Positions 27,210-36,466 of a stretch of 47,496 nucleotides of DNA are shown here, in pieces. The stretch covers positions 10,600 to 58,095 of the forward strand of contig JAAZXP010000003.1 in the NCBI GenBank assembly GCA_014240055.1, given 5' to 3'. A program made the position numbers and the translations under genes. The DNA comes from Methanobacteriota archaeon (GTDB lineage: Archaea; Thermoplasmatota; Poseidoniia; MGIII; CG-Epi1). Each line of letters starts with the position of its first letter. Within the stretch, counting starts at the first letter, position 1. Under the pieces are notes generated by a model, which made no database searches, was not told where the DNA came from, and saw nothing but the letters and a program-made list of their open reading frames with translations.

Positions 27210-28018
27210 TCTTGTTTGACTCCTTTTACCATATTGTGAAAATCGTCTTGACCTGGTAACAATTTTGTTGTTGTTGTCTTTTGAAGTGCATTAAACATTG
27301 CATTTGCAAAATTATAGATAGTTTGTGTTTGCCCTTTGGTAAATGACCAAGCATCTTCAACACCTGCTAATTTCAACATAATTTTCCCAACTTGGTTTGT
27401 AACAAGACCGACACCCGGTGGCGCAGGCTTAATTGTTATACGAGTTGATCCAGTTCGTCCAGATACTTCAAAGGGTAATGAATTTGGAACTGCCGTAGAA
27501 CATTCCCAAGAGCCACTGCCTCTTCTAATTTCAATAATATTCATTTTTGCCCGATCCAAAGCTTTTGTAATTGTAGGCCTTACCAGTTTACCTGAAACAC
27601 GTCCTAATCCAACAATACCATTCCCATTACCAACGATAGTGGTGACTGCAAACCGGACTCTTCTTCCTGAATCAGACATCCTCTGAACCATATGAATATC
27701 AATAACTTCTTCTAACAAATCAGGAACTAACAAGTCAATAATTGGAGGTTCACGTAAAGGCAATCCAGTAGCCAATGCGTCTTGAATAGTAGTGATTTCT
27801 CCTGAGACAACCATTCTTCCTAATTCAGTTTTAGCAGTCCATTTGGATATTCTTTCTTCAGCAGCTCGTCTGCGTTGTTGAGCAGGAGAGAGTGGAGGTC
27901 CTCGTGGCGGTCTTCCACCTTGTTGAGGTTTTCCGCCCTTTTGAGGAGGTTTTCCACCTTGGTAAGGTTTATTACCTTTATAATTTGATTGTTTAGGTTT
28001 AGATGCTTCTTCAGCCAT
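27206..28018 (-). CDS. rps5: Ribosomal protein S5 with Gly/Pro/Lys-rich N-terminal extension
   Basis: VRFAVTTIVGNGNGIVGLGRVSGK; GSWECSTAVPNSLPFEVSGRTGSTRITIKPAPPGVGLV. Confidence 0.95.
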   Translation of the reverse strand: MAEEASKPKQSNYKGNKPYQGGKPPQKGGKPQQGGRPPRGPPLSPAQQRRRAAEERISKWTAKTELGRMVVSGEITTIQDALATGLPLREPPIIDLLVPDLLEEVIDIHMVQRMSDSGRRVRFAVTTIVGNGNGIVGLGRVSGKLVRPTITKALDRAKMNIIEIRRGSGSWECSTAVPNSLPFEVSGRTGSTRITIKPAPPGVGLVTNQVGKIMLKLAGVEDAWSFTKGQTQTIYNFANAMFNALQKTTTTKLLPGQDDFHNMVKGVKQE

Positions 28019-28509
28019 TATTTACTGCCTCCAATTTTCTTGGATACTTTTTCAAAATCAGTAGTTGCTTTATCAGAGATATGTTTTCCGCTAATCCGAT
28101 CATCACTAGGGAATAAGTTATCTGAATGAGGTATTTTCATGCCCCCATCTACCAGTCCTTTCAGAGTTGCAAATGCTCTTCCTCCAGGCGTTGGCGTAAT
28201 TCTACCAATGTCTAGAACTGCAGAATCAATTCCTGCTTTCAGTGCTCGCTTAGCAGCTAACATACCAGACAAGTAGGAAGCCGGAACATTAGTTTTAGAT
28301 CCTTTCCAACCCATGCCAGTAACATCGGCCGAGTTTGCAGATGCTAGAACCTTATCGCCTTTATCGGTAAATTCAATAATTTGAACAGAAACTTTAGCAT
28401 TACTAAATCGAACAACAGCTCTAGGAATTCCAGATTTCAGTAAAGCCAATCTCTTTCGATAATTAGTAATACCTTTATTTCTTCTAGAAAAATGCATTCC
28501 TCTTGGCAT
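28018..28509 (-). CDS. rpl18: Ribosomal protein L18
   Basis: FSRRNKGITNYRKRLALLKSGIPRAVVRFSNAKVSVQIIEF. Confidence 0.95.
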   Translation of the reverse strand: MPRGMHFSRRNKGITNYRKRLALLKSGIPRAVVRFSNAKVSVQIIEFTDKGDKVLASANSADVTGMGWKGSKTNVPASYLSGMLAAKRALKAGIDSAVLDIGRITPTPGGRAFATLKGLVDGGMKIPHSDNLFPSDDRISGKHISDKATTDFEKVSKKIGGSK

Positions 28510-28973
28510 TATTTCGTTCCTCCTAATTTTATTCCATCAATTTCCATATTGTATCTTAAGTGATTTCTCGAATTGTAAACTCCACCCTTTACACGACGGT
28601 AGTAGAGTCTGTATTGTGTAGGATCAATAGTTCCACCAGCTCTCAATGTAGTCAATTCTTTCCTTAATGCACGTACACGGTTCATCCAGGCTTCTTTCTT
28701 TGGAGTACGAGCTCCACTTGCACCTTTTCTCGAACCATGACCTCTACGCCTTCCTTTGGATCGTTGAATAGCCATAACCTTTGCGCGCCCTCTAGAAATA
28801 CCCTTTTTCTGGTGTTTACGGATGAATTTTTGGACAATAAGAAGTCTTACATCATCGCGAGTGACAGCCTCAGAAATTCGTTCTTGAACTTCAGGCCGAT
28901 CGTCAACCCACACTCTATGTACTCCACACTTCAACAAAGCTGCACCGACACGTTTTTGGTAGGATAAATTCAT
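28509..28973 (-). CDS. rpl19e: Ribosomal protein L19e
   Basis: MNLSYQKRVGAALLKCGVHRVWVD; SKGRRRGHGSRKGASGARTPKKEAWMNRVRALRKELTTL. Confidence 0.96.
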   Translation of the reverse strand: MNLSYQKRVGAALLKCGVHRVWVDDRPEVQERISEAVTRDDVRLLIVQKFIRKHQKKGISRGRAKVMAIQRSKGRRRGHGSRKGASGARTPKKEAWMNRVRALRKELTTLRAGGTIDPTQYRLYYRRVKGGVYNSRNHLRYNMEIDGIKLGGTK

Positions 28974-29395
28974 AGATCTCTCCTATTGAAAATGCGTATT
29001 TTTAAATCATCAGCTTTCTTAACAATAATTTCTCTTTTCTTATCTCCAACCTTACTTGAAATACGGATTGCTTGAGTCTTAGGATCTACATTATCAACTT
29101 CTTTCGGATTATGAATCATAACTTCTTCAAATCCAGAAGGATGTAATCCTCTAACACTTGCAGGACCTCTAAACCCAGGTTGAACAACAGTAATTCTATA
29201 TTTGAAATGGCGACGCATTTTGGAGTGTATCCCTCGCGGACGTCTCCATTTGTCTCCAAGTCGCTTGTATCTAAACCAATTCTGACGTTTAAAGGCAGGA
29301 CGTCGATTGGACATCCGGTTACGCTTTGATAATGCAACTTTTGTTTCAGGATCTAAAACGGGCTTTTGTCTTGGTTTATATTCTTCATCACTCAT
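28970..29395 (-). CDS. rpl32e: Ribosomal protein L32e
   Basis: PAFKRQNWFRYKRLGDKWRRPRGIHSKMRRH; RGLHPSGFEEVMIHNPKE. Confidence 0.95.
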   Translation of the reverse strand: MSDEEYKPRQKPVLDPETKVALSKRNRMSNRRPAFKRQNWFRYKRLGDKWRRPRGIHSKMRRHFKYRITVVQPGFRGPASVRGLHPSGFEEVMIHNPKEVDNVDPKTQAIRISSKVGDKKREIIVKKADDLKIRIFNRRDL

Positions 29396-29934
29396 TGAGC
29401 AACTCCTTTAGAAATAGTATAGATTCCATCTTGGAAAACACGAATATCTCTTCCCTTTACAACGGTAGCTTTTTCCAAATTACCTGCAGTTTGACCAACT
29501 TCTTCCACATTGTTACCTTCAATTGTAACAATATCGCCTTTTACTTTAACCTTAGCAGCTCCAACAATTGCTGAATTTCGAGTATCTTTTTCTCCCAAGA
29601 AATTGTCTATAGCTACAACATTTCCTTTCACAACAACTTTCATAGGAAAGTGAGCAAAAACAATTTTCATCTCATACTTAAACCCTTGATTTACTCCTTT
29701 AATCATATTGGAAAGATGTGCCTTCCATGTACCTATCAGGGCTTTTTCTTTCTTTCTGAGTTTATTTCCAATAATTTTCAATTGATTTTCGCCTTGTTCA
29801 AATTTCATAGATGCGTGCTTAAACTTCCGAGTCAAATCTCCTCTAGGGCCTGTGATTTTTATGTCTGAACTACTACTATCTACTGAAACGCCTTCAGGCA
29901 ATGCTAAAACGTGTACCATTTCTTTAATGAGCAT
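29392..29934 (-). CDS. rpl6: Ribosomal protein L6
   Basis: LPEGVSVDSSSSDIKITGPRGDLTRKF; MIKGVNQGFKYEMKIVFAHFPM. Confidence 0.95.
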   Translation of the reverse strand: MLIKEMVHVLALPEGVSVDSSSSDIKITGPRGDLTRKFKHASMKFEQGENQLKIIGNKLRKKEKALIGTWKAHLSNMIKGVNQGFKYEMKIVFAHFPMKVVVKGNVVAIDNFLGEKDTRNSAIVGAAKVKVKGDIVTIEGNNVEEVGQTAGNLEKATVVKGRDIRVFQDGIYTISKGVAQ

Positions 29935-30321
29935 TTAATAAACGTAAGCTAACAGCTTTCCTCCAGTTGAAGCCTCTTTGGCTTGATCATTGTTCATTAC
30001 ACCATAAGGTGTTGTTAGAATTAAAAGTCCAAAATCTTTTGCAGGCAGATAGCGAGCTTCATGCCTGTCCATATCTTTCAATTTAATAGAAAAGCGAGGC
30101 TTGATAGCTCCACAGCCGTTAATCCGGCCATTGAGAGAAATATCGAATTCTCCTCCCTTTCCGTCATCTCTAAATTCATAATTATTCAAATAACCTTTTT
30201 CAGTTAACAATTTCAGTACATCGCCGATTAAGCGTGATGCTGGAACTATTGCAGACTCTTTTCCAACGTGGTCTGCGTTCTTGATAAGAACAAGGGCATC
30301 TGATAGTGGATCGTGTTTCAT
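29935..30321 (-). CDS. rps8: Ribosomal protein S8
   Basis: MKHDPLSDALVLIKNADHVGKESAIVPASRLIGDVLKLL; DFGLLILTTPYGVMNNDQAK. Confidence 0.95.
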   Translation of the reverse strand: MKHDPLSDALVLIKNADHVGKESAIVPASRLIGDVLKLLTEKGYLNNYEFRDDGKGGEFDISLNGRINGCGAIKPRFSIKLKDMDRHEARYLPAKDFGLLILTTPYGVMNNDQAKEASTGGKLLAYVY

Positions 30322-30332
30322 ATTTTTTTACC

Positions 30333-30503
30333 TCAATCGTATTTTTTGAACCCTAGCTCTGGAGCTTTGTCCCTGAAACATTGTCTACACAAGTTCAGTC
30401 CGTAACGGCGTACTAGTCCGCGTTTTCTATCACACAATACGCAGCCAACTATTCTGCCACGGTAAACTTCGCGTTCTTTGATTTTAACTTTTTCTATGTT
30501 CAT
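30333..30503 (-). CDS. rps14: Ribosomal protein S14 (zinc-ribbon type), missing from the ORF track
   Basis: Manual translation: [56 protein letters not shown]; CxxC...CxxC; operon position S8-S14-L5. Confidence 0.93.
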   Translation of the reverse strand: MNIEKVKIKEREVYRGRIVGCVLCDRKRGLVRRYGLNLCRQCFRDKAPELGFKKYD

Positions 30504-31012
30504 ACTTTAAAAACCTCCAAAGCGAATTTCTTTTGCATGTATTCTTGGCATTCTTCCGCGTTAATTCTGTGGTTTTTGCCAACTCTTTTACTCCTAATTT
30601 TTCTTCGAGACACCCTAAATCCAGGTCTTTCAAAAGCAATTGCAATGTCAAGTCCAAAAATCCCAATATCAGGGTCATAACTTTCATTCTCATATCCAGT
30701 ATAGTCTGGTATTCCAAAACTTAAGCCACCCGTTTTAGAAAAGCAATAGTTTGGTAATTTATTTTCACGAACCCATAAGGATTTTTTAATAAATTTCAAG
30801 GCATGTTCACCTCTCAAAGTTACTTTACATCCAATAGGCATTCCTAATCGAATTCCAAGATCTCGATTTGTAGATTTAGAAAGGGTACGGGTAGGTTTAC
30901 ATCCACTTAATTTCTCAAGAACGCTTTCTGCTTTTGCAAGCCGTTGTCCAGCTTCACCAACTCCAATGTTTAGAACCACTTTTGCAATTCTCAACTCTTT
31001 CATTGGATTCAC
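30500..31012 (-). CDS. rpl5: Ribosomal protein L5
   Basis: [58 protein letters not shown]. Confidence 0.96.
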   Translation of the reverse strand: MNPMKELRIAKVVLNIGVGEAGQRLAKAESVLEKLSGCKPTRTLSKSTNRDLGIRLGMPIGCKVTLRGEHALKFIKKSLWVRENKLPNYCFSKTGGLSFGIPDYTGYENESYDPDIGIFGLDIAIAFERPGFRVSRRKIRSKRVGKNHRINAEECQEYMQKKFALEVFKV

Positions 31013-31713
31013 AGTTTAGCCTCCGGAAGGTTAACCAGTGATTTTTTATCGCCAACAACAAAAGAATAAGATTTGATAGTTTGGAACCCATCATACATCA
31101 CCAAGTTTGGTTTTGTACTACGTGTTATTTCGATACCTTTAATTTCAGATAGAGATCCAACATGAGCTCCACCCATGATAAAGGCTTGAGAACCTTCTTT
31201 AAATTCTAAGACCTTTTTTATTTTCAAATCTGGCAATGAAACTTGAAGGACATCTCCAGTTTTTACTTTCTTATCAGATATCATATTTGTTCCATCGTGT
31301 AAATTAAGTTGAACCTTTCCACCCTTTACAACCGTTTTATTTTCGACACGCAATAATTTCCATTGCGATTCAGCGGCTTTAATCTCTACAAATTGTAGTC
31401 TACCGTGATCGTCTATCATGGTTCGATAGTGTCTTTTCATAGCTGGTAAAGATATAACATCCATTAACCCAACTGGATATTTTGGTTTACGAACTGCTCT
31501 TTGGTCGACTAAAACAGCTCCGCTGTTTAGAATATATTTAGCTTCTCGATTTGTATCACAAACATTCAAGTAATCTCTTAAAATTGTTGAAATAGGGATT
31601 GCACCTTCTAGTGAGTGCTTACCTGGCATTGGTCTGGTAGTCCAAACATTTTGCTTTCTGGCAATACTCCAAGAACGGGGTGCGACAAGCCTCTTTAGAT
31701 GGTCACTACTCAT
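31009..31713 (-). CDS. rps4e: Ribosomal protein S4e
   Basis: LKRLVAPRSWSIARKQNVWTTRPMPGKHSLEGAIPISTILRDYL. Confidence 0.96.
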   Translation of the reverse strand: MSSDHLKRLVAPRSWSIARKQNVWTTRPMPGKHSLEGAIPISTILRDYLNVCDTNREAKYILNSGAVLVDQRAVRKPKYPVGLMDVISLPAMKRHYRTMIDDHGRLQFVEIKAAESQWKLLRVENKTVVKGGKVQLNLHDGTNMISDKKVKTGDVLQVSLPDLKIKKVLEFKEGSQAFIMGGAHVGSLSEIKGIEITRSTKPNLVMYDGFQTIKSYSFVVGDKKSLVNLPEAKL

Positions 31714-32354
31714 TTTGATTCTCCTTTTAGTCTATCAATAAGTTCAGATTTCTTTCCGCCAACCGGAAGACCTTTTTCTTTAAGGGCCTCTTTCAAATCA
31801 GAAACTTTCATATTATCATAATTAATTTCTTCAACGGGTTCTTCTTCTTCAGCTTCTTTGACTTCTTCATTAGCTTCTTCGGTTGTTTCTTCTACAATTG
31901 GTCCAACAGTTTCTTCTTCATGCTCATCTTCAGCAGCCTCTAAGTCAGAGATAGCAGAATCAGTCCATTCAATTGATTCGTTAACACGAGTTAATAATTT
32001 TCTTCTATAAATATCAGACCAGTCAGGATTAATTATTACTAAGTTAGAAGGGTCAATAGGTCGTTGAAGTTCAGTTCCATCGGATTTAAAATAAGTAAAT
32101 CCTTCCACATATATTTTACGAGCCTTTCGGTCTACCTTGGCAACCTTAGTTGCAGATTTAGACTTTCCTTCACCTCTAACGATTAGAACACGATCGCCTT
32201 TTCGGACTGGCATAGATCTTGGATACCTAAATCCGCGAGCTAATTGTTTTTCACGGAGACTTTTGTCTACCGGAGCAGACATTTCACGATGTCTACGGTG
32301 GTATGGTGCCGTATATCGGGCAAGTCTCTGTTTTCGTGGTTGAATTGAACTCAT
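31710..32354 (-). CDS. rpl24: Ribosomal protein L24 with acidic linker and C-terminal SAP-like motif
   Basis: KQRLARYTAPYHRRHREMSAPVDKSLREKQ..., KGDRVLIVRGEGKSKSATKVAKVDRKARKIYVEG; C-terminus MKVSDLKEALKEKGLPVGGKKSELIDRLKGE. Confidence 0.95.
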   Translation of the reverse strand: MSSIQPRKQRLARYTAPYHRRHREMSAPVDKSLREKQLARGFRYPRSMPVRKGDRVLIVRGEGKSKSATKVAKVDRKARKIYVEGFTYFKSDGTELQRPIDPSNLVIINPDWSDIYRRKLLTRVNESIEWTDSAISDLEAAEDEHEEETVGPIVEETTEEANEEVKEAEEEEPVEEINYDNMKVSDLKEALKEKGLPVGGKKSELIDRLKGESK

Positions 32355-32361
32355 ATTATAC

Positions 32362-32760
32362 TCATACTATTGTAGTCGCTGCAGCGGCGATACGCGGCCA
32401 TCTTTCAGCAGCCTCTCTAGACACAGGACCTTTAATCGAAGATCCTTTTGTTTCTCCTTGTTCGTTAGTTAATACAGCTGCATTATCTTCGAACTGGACC
32501 ATGGTTCCATCTGCTCTGCGGAATGCTCTACGGCACCTCACAACAACAGCCCGGACCAATTGTCTTCGCATTTCTGGATTGCCCTTCTTTACAGAAGCTA
32601 CAATCATATCACCTACTCCTGCGGAAGGAGATCTACGGTGAACTCCTTTATAATTTAAAACAGTAACAATTTCAATTAGCTTTGCACCACTATTGTCAAC
32701 ACAGTTTAGTCTAGCTCCTTGAGGTAGACCTCTCATTTGACGTCCTGCAATAGCTCTCAT
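32362..32760 (-). CDS. rpl14: Ribosomal protein L14
   Basis: LPQGARLNCVDNSGAKLIEIVTV; VGDMIVASVKKGNPEMRRQLVRAVVVR. Confidence 0.96.
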   Translation of the reverse strand: MRAIAGRQMRGLPQGARLNCVDNSGAKLIEIVTVLNYKGVHRRSPSAGVGDMIVASVKKGNPEMRRQLVRAVVVRCRRAFRRADGTMVQFEDNAAVLTNEQGETKGSSIKGPVSREAAERWPRIAAAATTIV

Positions 32761-33098
32761 CCATCTCTCCTTTCAATAACTACAAAAGATTTTGTTTTAG
32801 ATAATGGTCTACATTCCATAAGTGTCACATTATCACCTTCAGAGGCTCCAACACTGGCTGGACTATGAGCACTTATCTTAGAAGAACTACGTGCATATCT
32901 CTCATATTTAGAATCATATTTCATTTTATTAATTTGAACAACAACAGTCTTCTGCGCTTTTGCTTTTACAACTTTACCACGGAGTATTTGTCCACGAACA
33001 GATAAACTTCCAAAGAAGGGATCATTAGGATCTCCATCCCATGGGTTTGCAGGCGTTTCAACATCAATACCTATATCTCTTGGTTTATTTTCGCTCAT
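32757..33098 (-). CDS. rps17: Ribosomal protein S17
   Basis: LRGKVVKAKAQKTVVVQINKMKYDSKYERYARSSSKISAHSPAS...GDNVTLMECRPLSKTKSFVVIE. Confidence 0.95.
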   Translation of the reverse strand: MSENKPRDIGIDVETPANPWDGDPNDPFFGSLSVRGQILRGKVVKAKAQKTVVVQINKMKYDSKYERYARSSSKISAHSPASVGASEGDNVTLMECRPLSKTKSFVVIERRDG

Positions 33099-33337
33099 GC
33101 TTTCACCTTCTTAATTCGGTCTTGGGACCTGTATGCAATTTTATTGCCCACAAGTTCACCATTTTCAAACATAAATTTTCCAGGACGTTTGCTAATCATT
33201 TTTTGTATTCCGCTATTTTCAATAGTAATAGTTTCACGACTTTCTCCGACAATTATTCCAGAGACTCCACGTAAGCTAGGATCAGTGTGTTCTGAAACGG
33301 TTACATTTTCACCAATAAATTCTACTCTTCCATCCAT
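33095..33337 (-). CDS. rnp1: Ribonuclease P protein component 1 (Rpp29/Pop4)
   Basis: 80 aa; GVSGIIVGESRETITIENSGIQKMISKRPGKFMFE; conserved archaeal position between S17 and SUI1. Confidence 0.88.
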   Translation of the reverse strand: MDGRVEFIGENVTVSEHTDPSLRGVSGIIVGESRETITIENSGIQKMISKRPGKFMFENGELVGNKIAYRSQDRIKKVKA

Positions 33338-33633
33338 TATTGAACCTCCACTGGGAAACCCATGTCTGACAAAACTTCACCAACTTTTTTTGTGTGGTTA
33401 CCTTGAAGCTCAATCACTCCACCTTTTGCAGTTCCACCAGTTGCACATTTTGTTTTCAATTGTTTAGCAAGATCACTAATGTCTACACCTTTTCCTACGC
33501 CATTAATTAATGTAACTAATTTTCCATAACGACGTTTTTCGATATGGACTTTAATGGATTGTTGTTCTCTAACAATCTCTTCCATAGCAAGTAATTCTTT
33601 TGGAAGGCCAGTCAAAGGATCAATATCTACCAT
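33337..33633 (-). CDS. sui1: Translation initiation factor aIF1 (SUI1)
   Basis: MVDIDPLTGLPKELLAMEEIVREQQSIKVHIEKRRYGKLVTLINGVGKGVDISDLAKQLKTKCATGGTAKGGVIELQGNH. Confidence 0.96.
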   Translation of the reverse strand: MVDIDPLTGLPKELLAMEEIVREQQSIKVHIEKRRYGKLVTLINGVGKGVDISDLAKQLKTKCATGGTAKGGVIELQGNHTKKVGEVLSDMGFPVEVQ

Positions 33634-33845
33634 TAATTTTCACTCTCCAATTCTATTTCTCTCATAATGGTTGTTAATCTTGCAATTTGTTTTTTCAAAG
33701 CTCTCATTCTACCTGGAGAAGTAGGCTGTCCACCCATAGAGGCAACACCTCTTTCATTCATTAATTCTGAGCGAAGTTCTTTCAACCTTATATCACGTTC
33801 TTCTGGTTGCATTTGTCTGAGTTCGTCAGGTTTCTTAAGACTCAT
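33633..33845 (-). CDS. rpl29: Ribosomal protein L29
   Basis: ELRQMQPEERDIRLKELRSELMNERGVASMGGQPTSPGRMRALKKQIARLTTIMRE. Confidence 0.94.
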   Translation of the reverse strand: MSLKKPDELRQMQPEERDIRLKELRSELMNERGVASMGGQPTSPGRMRALKKQIARLTTIMREIELESEN

Positions 33846-34588
33846 TTCTTACTTTTCTCCTTTTTCTCAGGTACTTCTTTACTTTCAGATTCTTCTTTTT
33901 TAGCTTCTGGAGTTTCAACAGGTTTTTCTGTTTTGCTTTCCTCAGCACTTTCTTCTTTAGCTTCAGCTTCTGGAGTTTCAATAACTTCCTCTACTGGTTT
34001 AGCGATAGTAATTTCTGCAGGTAAAACTGCATCAGGTTTCATTATTGCTACTTTCACTCCAATAGTTCCAGGTTTGAGTTTAGCCTGAGCAATACCTACA
34101 TCCATTAATTCCAGTGCAGGTTCTCCGCAGAATTTGATGTGTCCAGATAAGAACTTTTCAGTTCTGTGTCTAAGACCTGTCAATTTCCCAGCAATAGTAA
34201 TTTGACACCCTCGAGCTCCGGCATCCATTATTCTTTGTAACATAGAATTTCCAGCTCTTCTGTAATTCCAACCTCTTTCCAATGCATTTGCTACTTTTGC
34301 AGCCATAATTAGTGGATTTAAAGCGAAACGAGTTACTTCACCAGCTTCAACTTGCAAATTTTCGTATCCGAATTTTCTTTCCAATTCTTCAGTTAATCTT
34401 TGAATATCACTGCCTTTTCTTCCAATTACTAAACCAGGTCTTTCAGCAGCAATTCTAACATGCGTACCTAATGGTGTTCGTTGTATTGAAAGCCCACCGA
34501 AACCAGCTCTAGTTGTTCTCTTTTGTACATGATCATGAACTTGTACTCGGCGTACACGTTCTTTGAGCATTTCTTTGACTATGGTCAT
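33842..34588 (-). CDS. rps3: Ribosomal protein S3 with long charged C-terminal tail
   Basis: AGFGGLSIQRTPLGTHVRIAAERPGLVIGRKGSDIQRLTEEL (KH domain); GCQITIAGKLTGLRHRTEKF. Confidence 0.95.
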   Translation of the reverse strand: MTIVKEMLKERVRRVQVHDHVQKRTTRAGFGGLSIQRTPLGTHVRIAAERPGLVIGRKGSDIQRLTEELERKFGYENLQVEAGEVTRFALNPLIMAAKVANALERGWNYRRAGNSMLQRIMDAGARGCQITIAGKLTGLRHRTEKFLSGHIKFCGEPALELMDVGIAQAKLKPGTIGVKVAIMKPDAVLPAEITIAKPVEEVIETPEAEAKEESAEESKTEKPVETPEAKKEESESKEVPEKKEKSKK

Positions 34589-35037
34589 TTAATTTCCTCC
34601 AATACTACTTCAATGTTAGCGCTTTCACGCATTTTTGGAGTTGCTCTACCTCTAGCTCTTGGAAATCTACCTTCGAAGGAGACTCCACGAGATGTTGCAA
34701 TATGAACAATTCTCCAATTTTCAATGTCAATATGGATTGCTTCTCCATTATTTCCTGCAGATTCAATTATTTTGAGTATAGCTGCTGCAGTTTTTACAGG
34801 ATATCTTCCTGAGGAAATTCCTTTACCTTTTCTGTGACCTACTTTACCATCATGTCTCTTGAATGGAACTGCTTGATCTAAATCAATTACTCTTTCTAAA
34901 TAACTTTTAGCTTTTTCAAGTTCCATACCTTTCAAGGCATGACATACTTCTCTAGCTGCTTTTGGTGAGATATTCACTCCAACACCGCGAGCCGCAGCAT
35001 GAATTTCGGGATTATACGGGAACGAGAAACCTTTCAT
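34585..35037 (-). CDS. rpl22: Ribosomal protein L22
   Basis: NISPKAAREVCHALKGMELEKAKSYLERVID; RFPRARGRATPKMRESANIEVVLEE. Confidence 0.95.
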   Translation of the reverse strand: MKGFSFPYNPEIHAAARGVGVNISPKAAREVCHALKGMELEKAKSYLERVIDLDQAVPFKRHDGKVGHRKGKGISSGRYPVKTAAAILKIIESAGNNGEAIHIDIENWRIVHIATSRGVSFEGRFPRARGRATPKMRESANIEVVLEEIK

Positions 35038-35041
35038 AACA

Positions 35042-35509
35042 TCACTTCAACGGCATAAATTTAGACGACTTGGTAGCACCGACTCCAGGTCCAGTATGTG
35101 TAGGGGATGTTCTTGTAGGAGCTAATTCTCCAAAGTACAATCCAATCATTTCGGGCATAATTTCTATGCTCACAAATTCTCTTCCATTATGTACGGCAAA
35201 AGTTCTTCCAACAAATTGGGGAACAATTATCATTTCACGACGGTGAGTTCGGAGAACTTTCTCCGGTTTATTATTAGAATCAGTAATTAATTTGGCTTGT
35301 TGTTGACTTAGGCCACGTCTAAAAGTTCTTCTTTGTCTAGATGGAACCATAGTCATAAAATCTTCAAAAGTGAGTTCTTTGAGCTTTTCAATAGTCAATC
35401 CGCGGTAAGTAAATTCTTTCTTACTGCGTACTTGAATACCTGCTTTCCTTTTTCTTTCTCTCCTTCTTGCAGCCTTAGGCGTTGCAAGCCCCTTAGTTCT
35501 TCGTGCCAT
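35042..35509 (-). CDS. rps19: Ribosomal protein S19
   Basis: FTYRGLTIEKLKELTFEDFMTMVPSRQRRTFRRG; TFAVHNGREFVSIEIMPEMIGLYFGELAPTR. Confidence 0.95.
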   Translation of the reverse strand: MARRTKGLATPKAARRRERKRKAGIQVRSKKEFTYRGLTIEKLKELTFEDFMTMVPSRQRRTFRRGLSQQQAKLITDSNNKPEKVLRTHRREMIIVPQFVGRTFAVHNGREFVSIEIMPEMIGLYFGELAPTRTSPTHTGPGVGATKSSKFMPLK

Positions 35510-36207
35510 TAGCGTTTGCCTCCAGTTCTCTTAGCAGCAATGTGTCCCACTTTACGGCCTGGTGGAGCATTTCTTGAAACAGTAGATTGAACACCAACAG
35601 TTTGCTTTCGTCCACTTCCGTGAGGGTGATCAACTGCATTCATTGCAACTCCTCTTACCTTTGGCCAAATCTTTGGCCTAGATCGGTTACGATAGAAATT
35701 TTTCCCAGCCTTTGCAATAGGTTTTTCACCTCTTCCAGAACCTGCGACTTCGCCTACAGTAGCTCTACACATATTGTCTAGCTTCTTTTGGGCTTTAGAT
35801 GGCAATCGAATCGTAGTTTGTTTGCCATGTGAAATAACAGTTGCAGCACCGCCAGCAGCTCGGGCTAATTTCCCGCCATCTCCTGGTTTCATTTCTATAT
35901 TGTAAACTTTAGTTCCTTCTGGTATTGAACCGACATAAGATGTATTTCCAACATCAATTTCAGCACCATGACCTGTGGCAACATCTTGCCCAACGTGCAT
36001 TCCATTATGTGCAATCATAGTGTAGGTTCCATCTTGACCTTCTACCTTAGCAATAGGGGCAGTTCTGCCAGGATCATGCATAAGTTCGAGTACTTTACCA
36101 CTCGATGATTTAGATCTTGGATGTCTTGCCTCACCCTTGAAACGGTTATCCGGAGCTTTGAAACGATGTCCTCGGCCACGTCTTCTAGGTATTATTCGCT
36201 TGCCCAT
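35509..36207 (-). CDS. rpl2: Ribosomal protein L2
   Basis: GNTSYVGSIPEGTKVYNIEMKPGDGGKLARAAGGAATV; VRGVAMNAVDHPHGSGRKQTVG. Confidence 0.97.
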   Translation of the reverse strand: MGKRIIPRRRGRGHRFKAPDNRFKGEARHPRSKSSSGKVLELMHDPGRTAPIAKVEGQDGTYTMIAHNGMHVGQDVATGHGAEIDVGNTSYVGSIPEGTKVYNIEMKPGDGGKLARAAGGAATVISHGKQTTIRLPSKAQKKLDNMCRATVGEVAGSGRGEKPIAKAGKNFYRNRSRPKIWPKVRGVAMNAVDHPHGSGRKQTVGVQSTVSRNAPPGRKVGHIAAKRTGGKR

Positions 36208-36211
36208 ATTA

Positions 36212-36466
36212 TCACAGTATTCCTAATCTATTACTCAAGTCTTCAGCAGAACTTCCTTCTGCCAATTTGACTATTGCTAGTTTACCTTCTTTGGTAATTC
36301 TCGTATTAACTTTGCTCACTTCTACTTGGAAAAGAGCTTTCACAGCTCCTTTGATGTCGTGTTTTGAAGCTGTTCGAGCAACATAGAATTCTAATTTGTT
36401 TTGTTCAAGCATGTAAAGAGCTCTTTCTTTAGAACGGGGACTTAGGATTATTTTGTGTTCACTCAT
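36212..36466 (-). CDS. rpl23: Ribosomal protein L23
   Basis: SPRSKERALYMLEQNKLEFYVARTASKHDIKGAVKALFQVEVSKVNT. Confidence 0.95.
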   Translation of the reverse strand: MSEHKIILSPRSKERALYMLEQNKLEFYVARTASKHDIKGAVKALFQVEVSKVNTRITKEGKLAIVKLAEGSSAEDLSNRLGIL

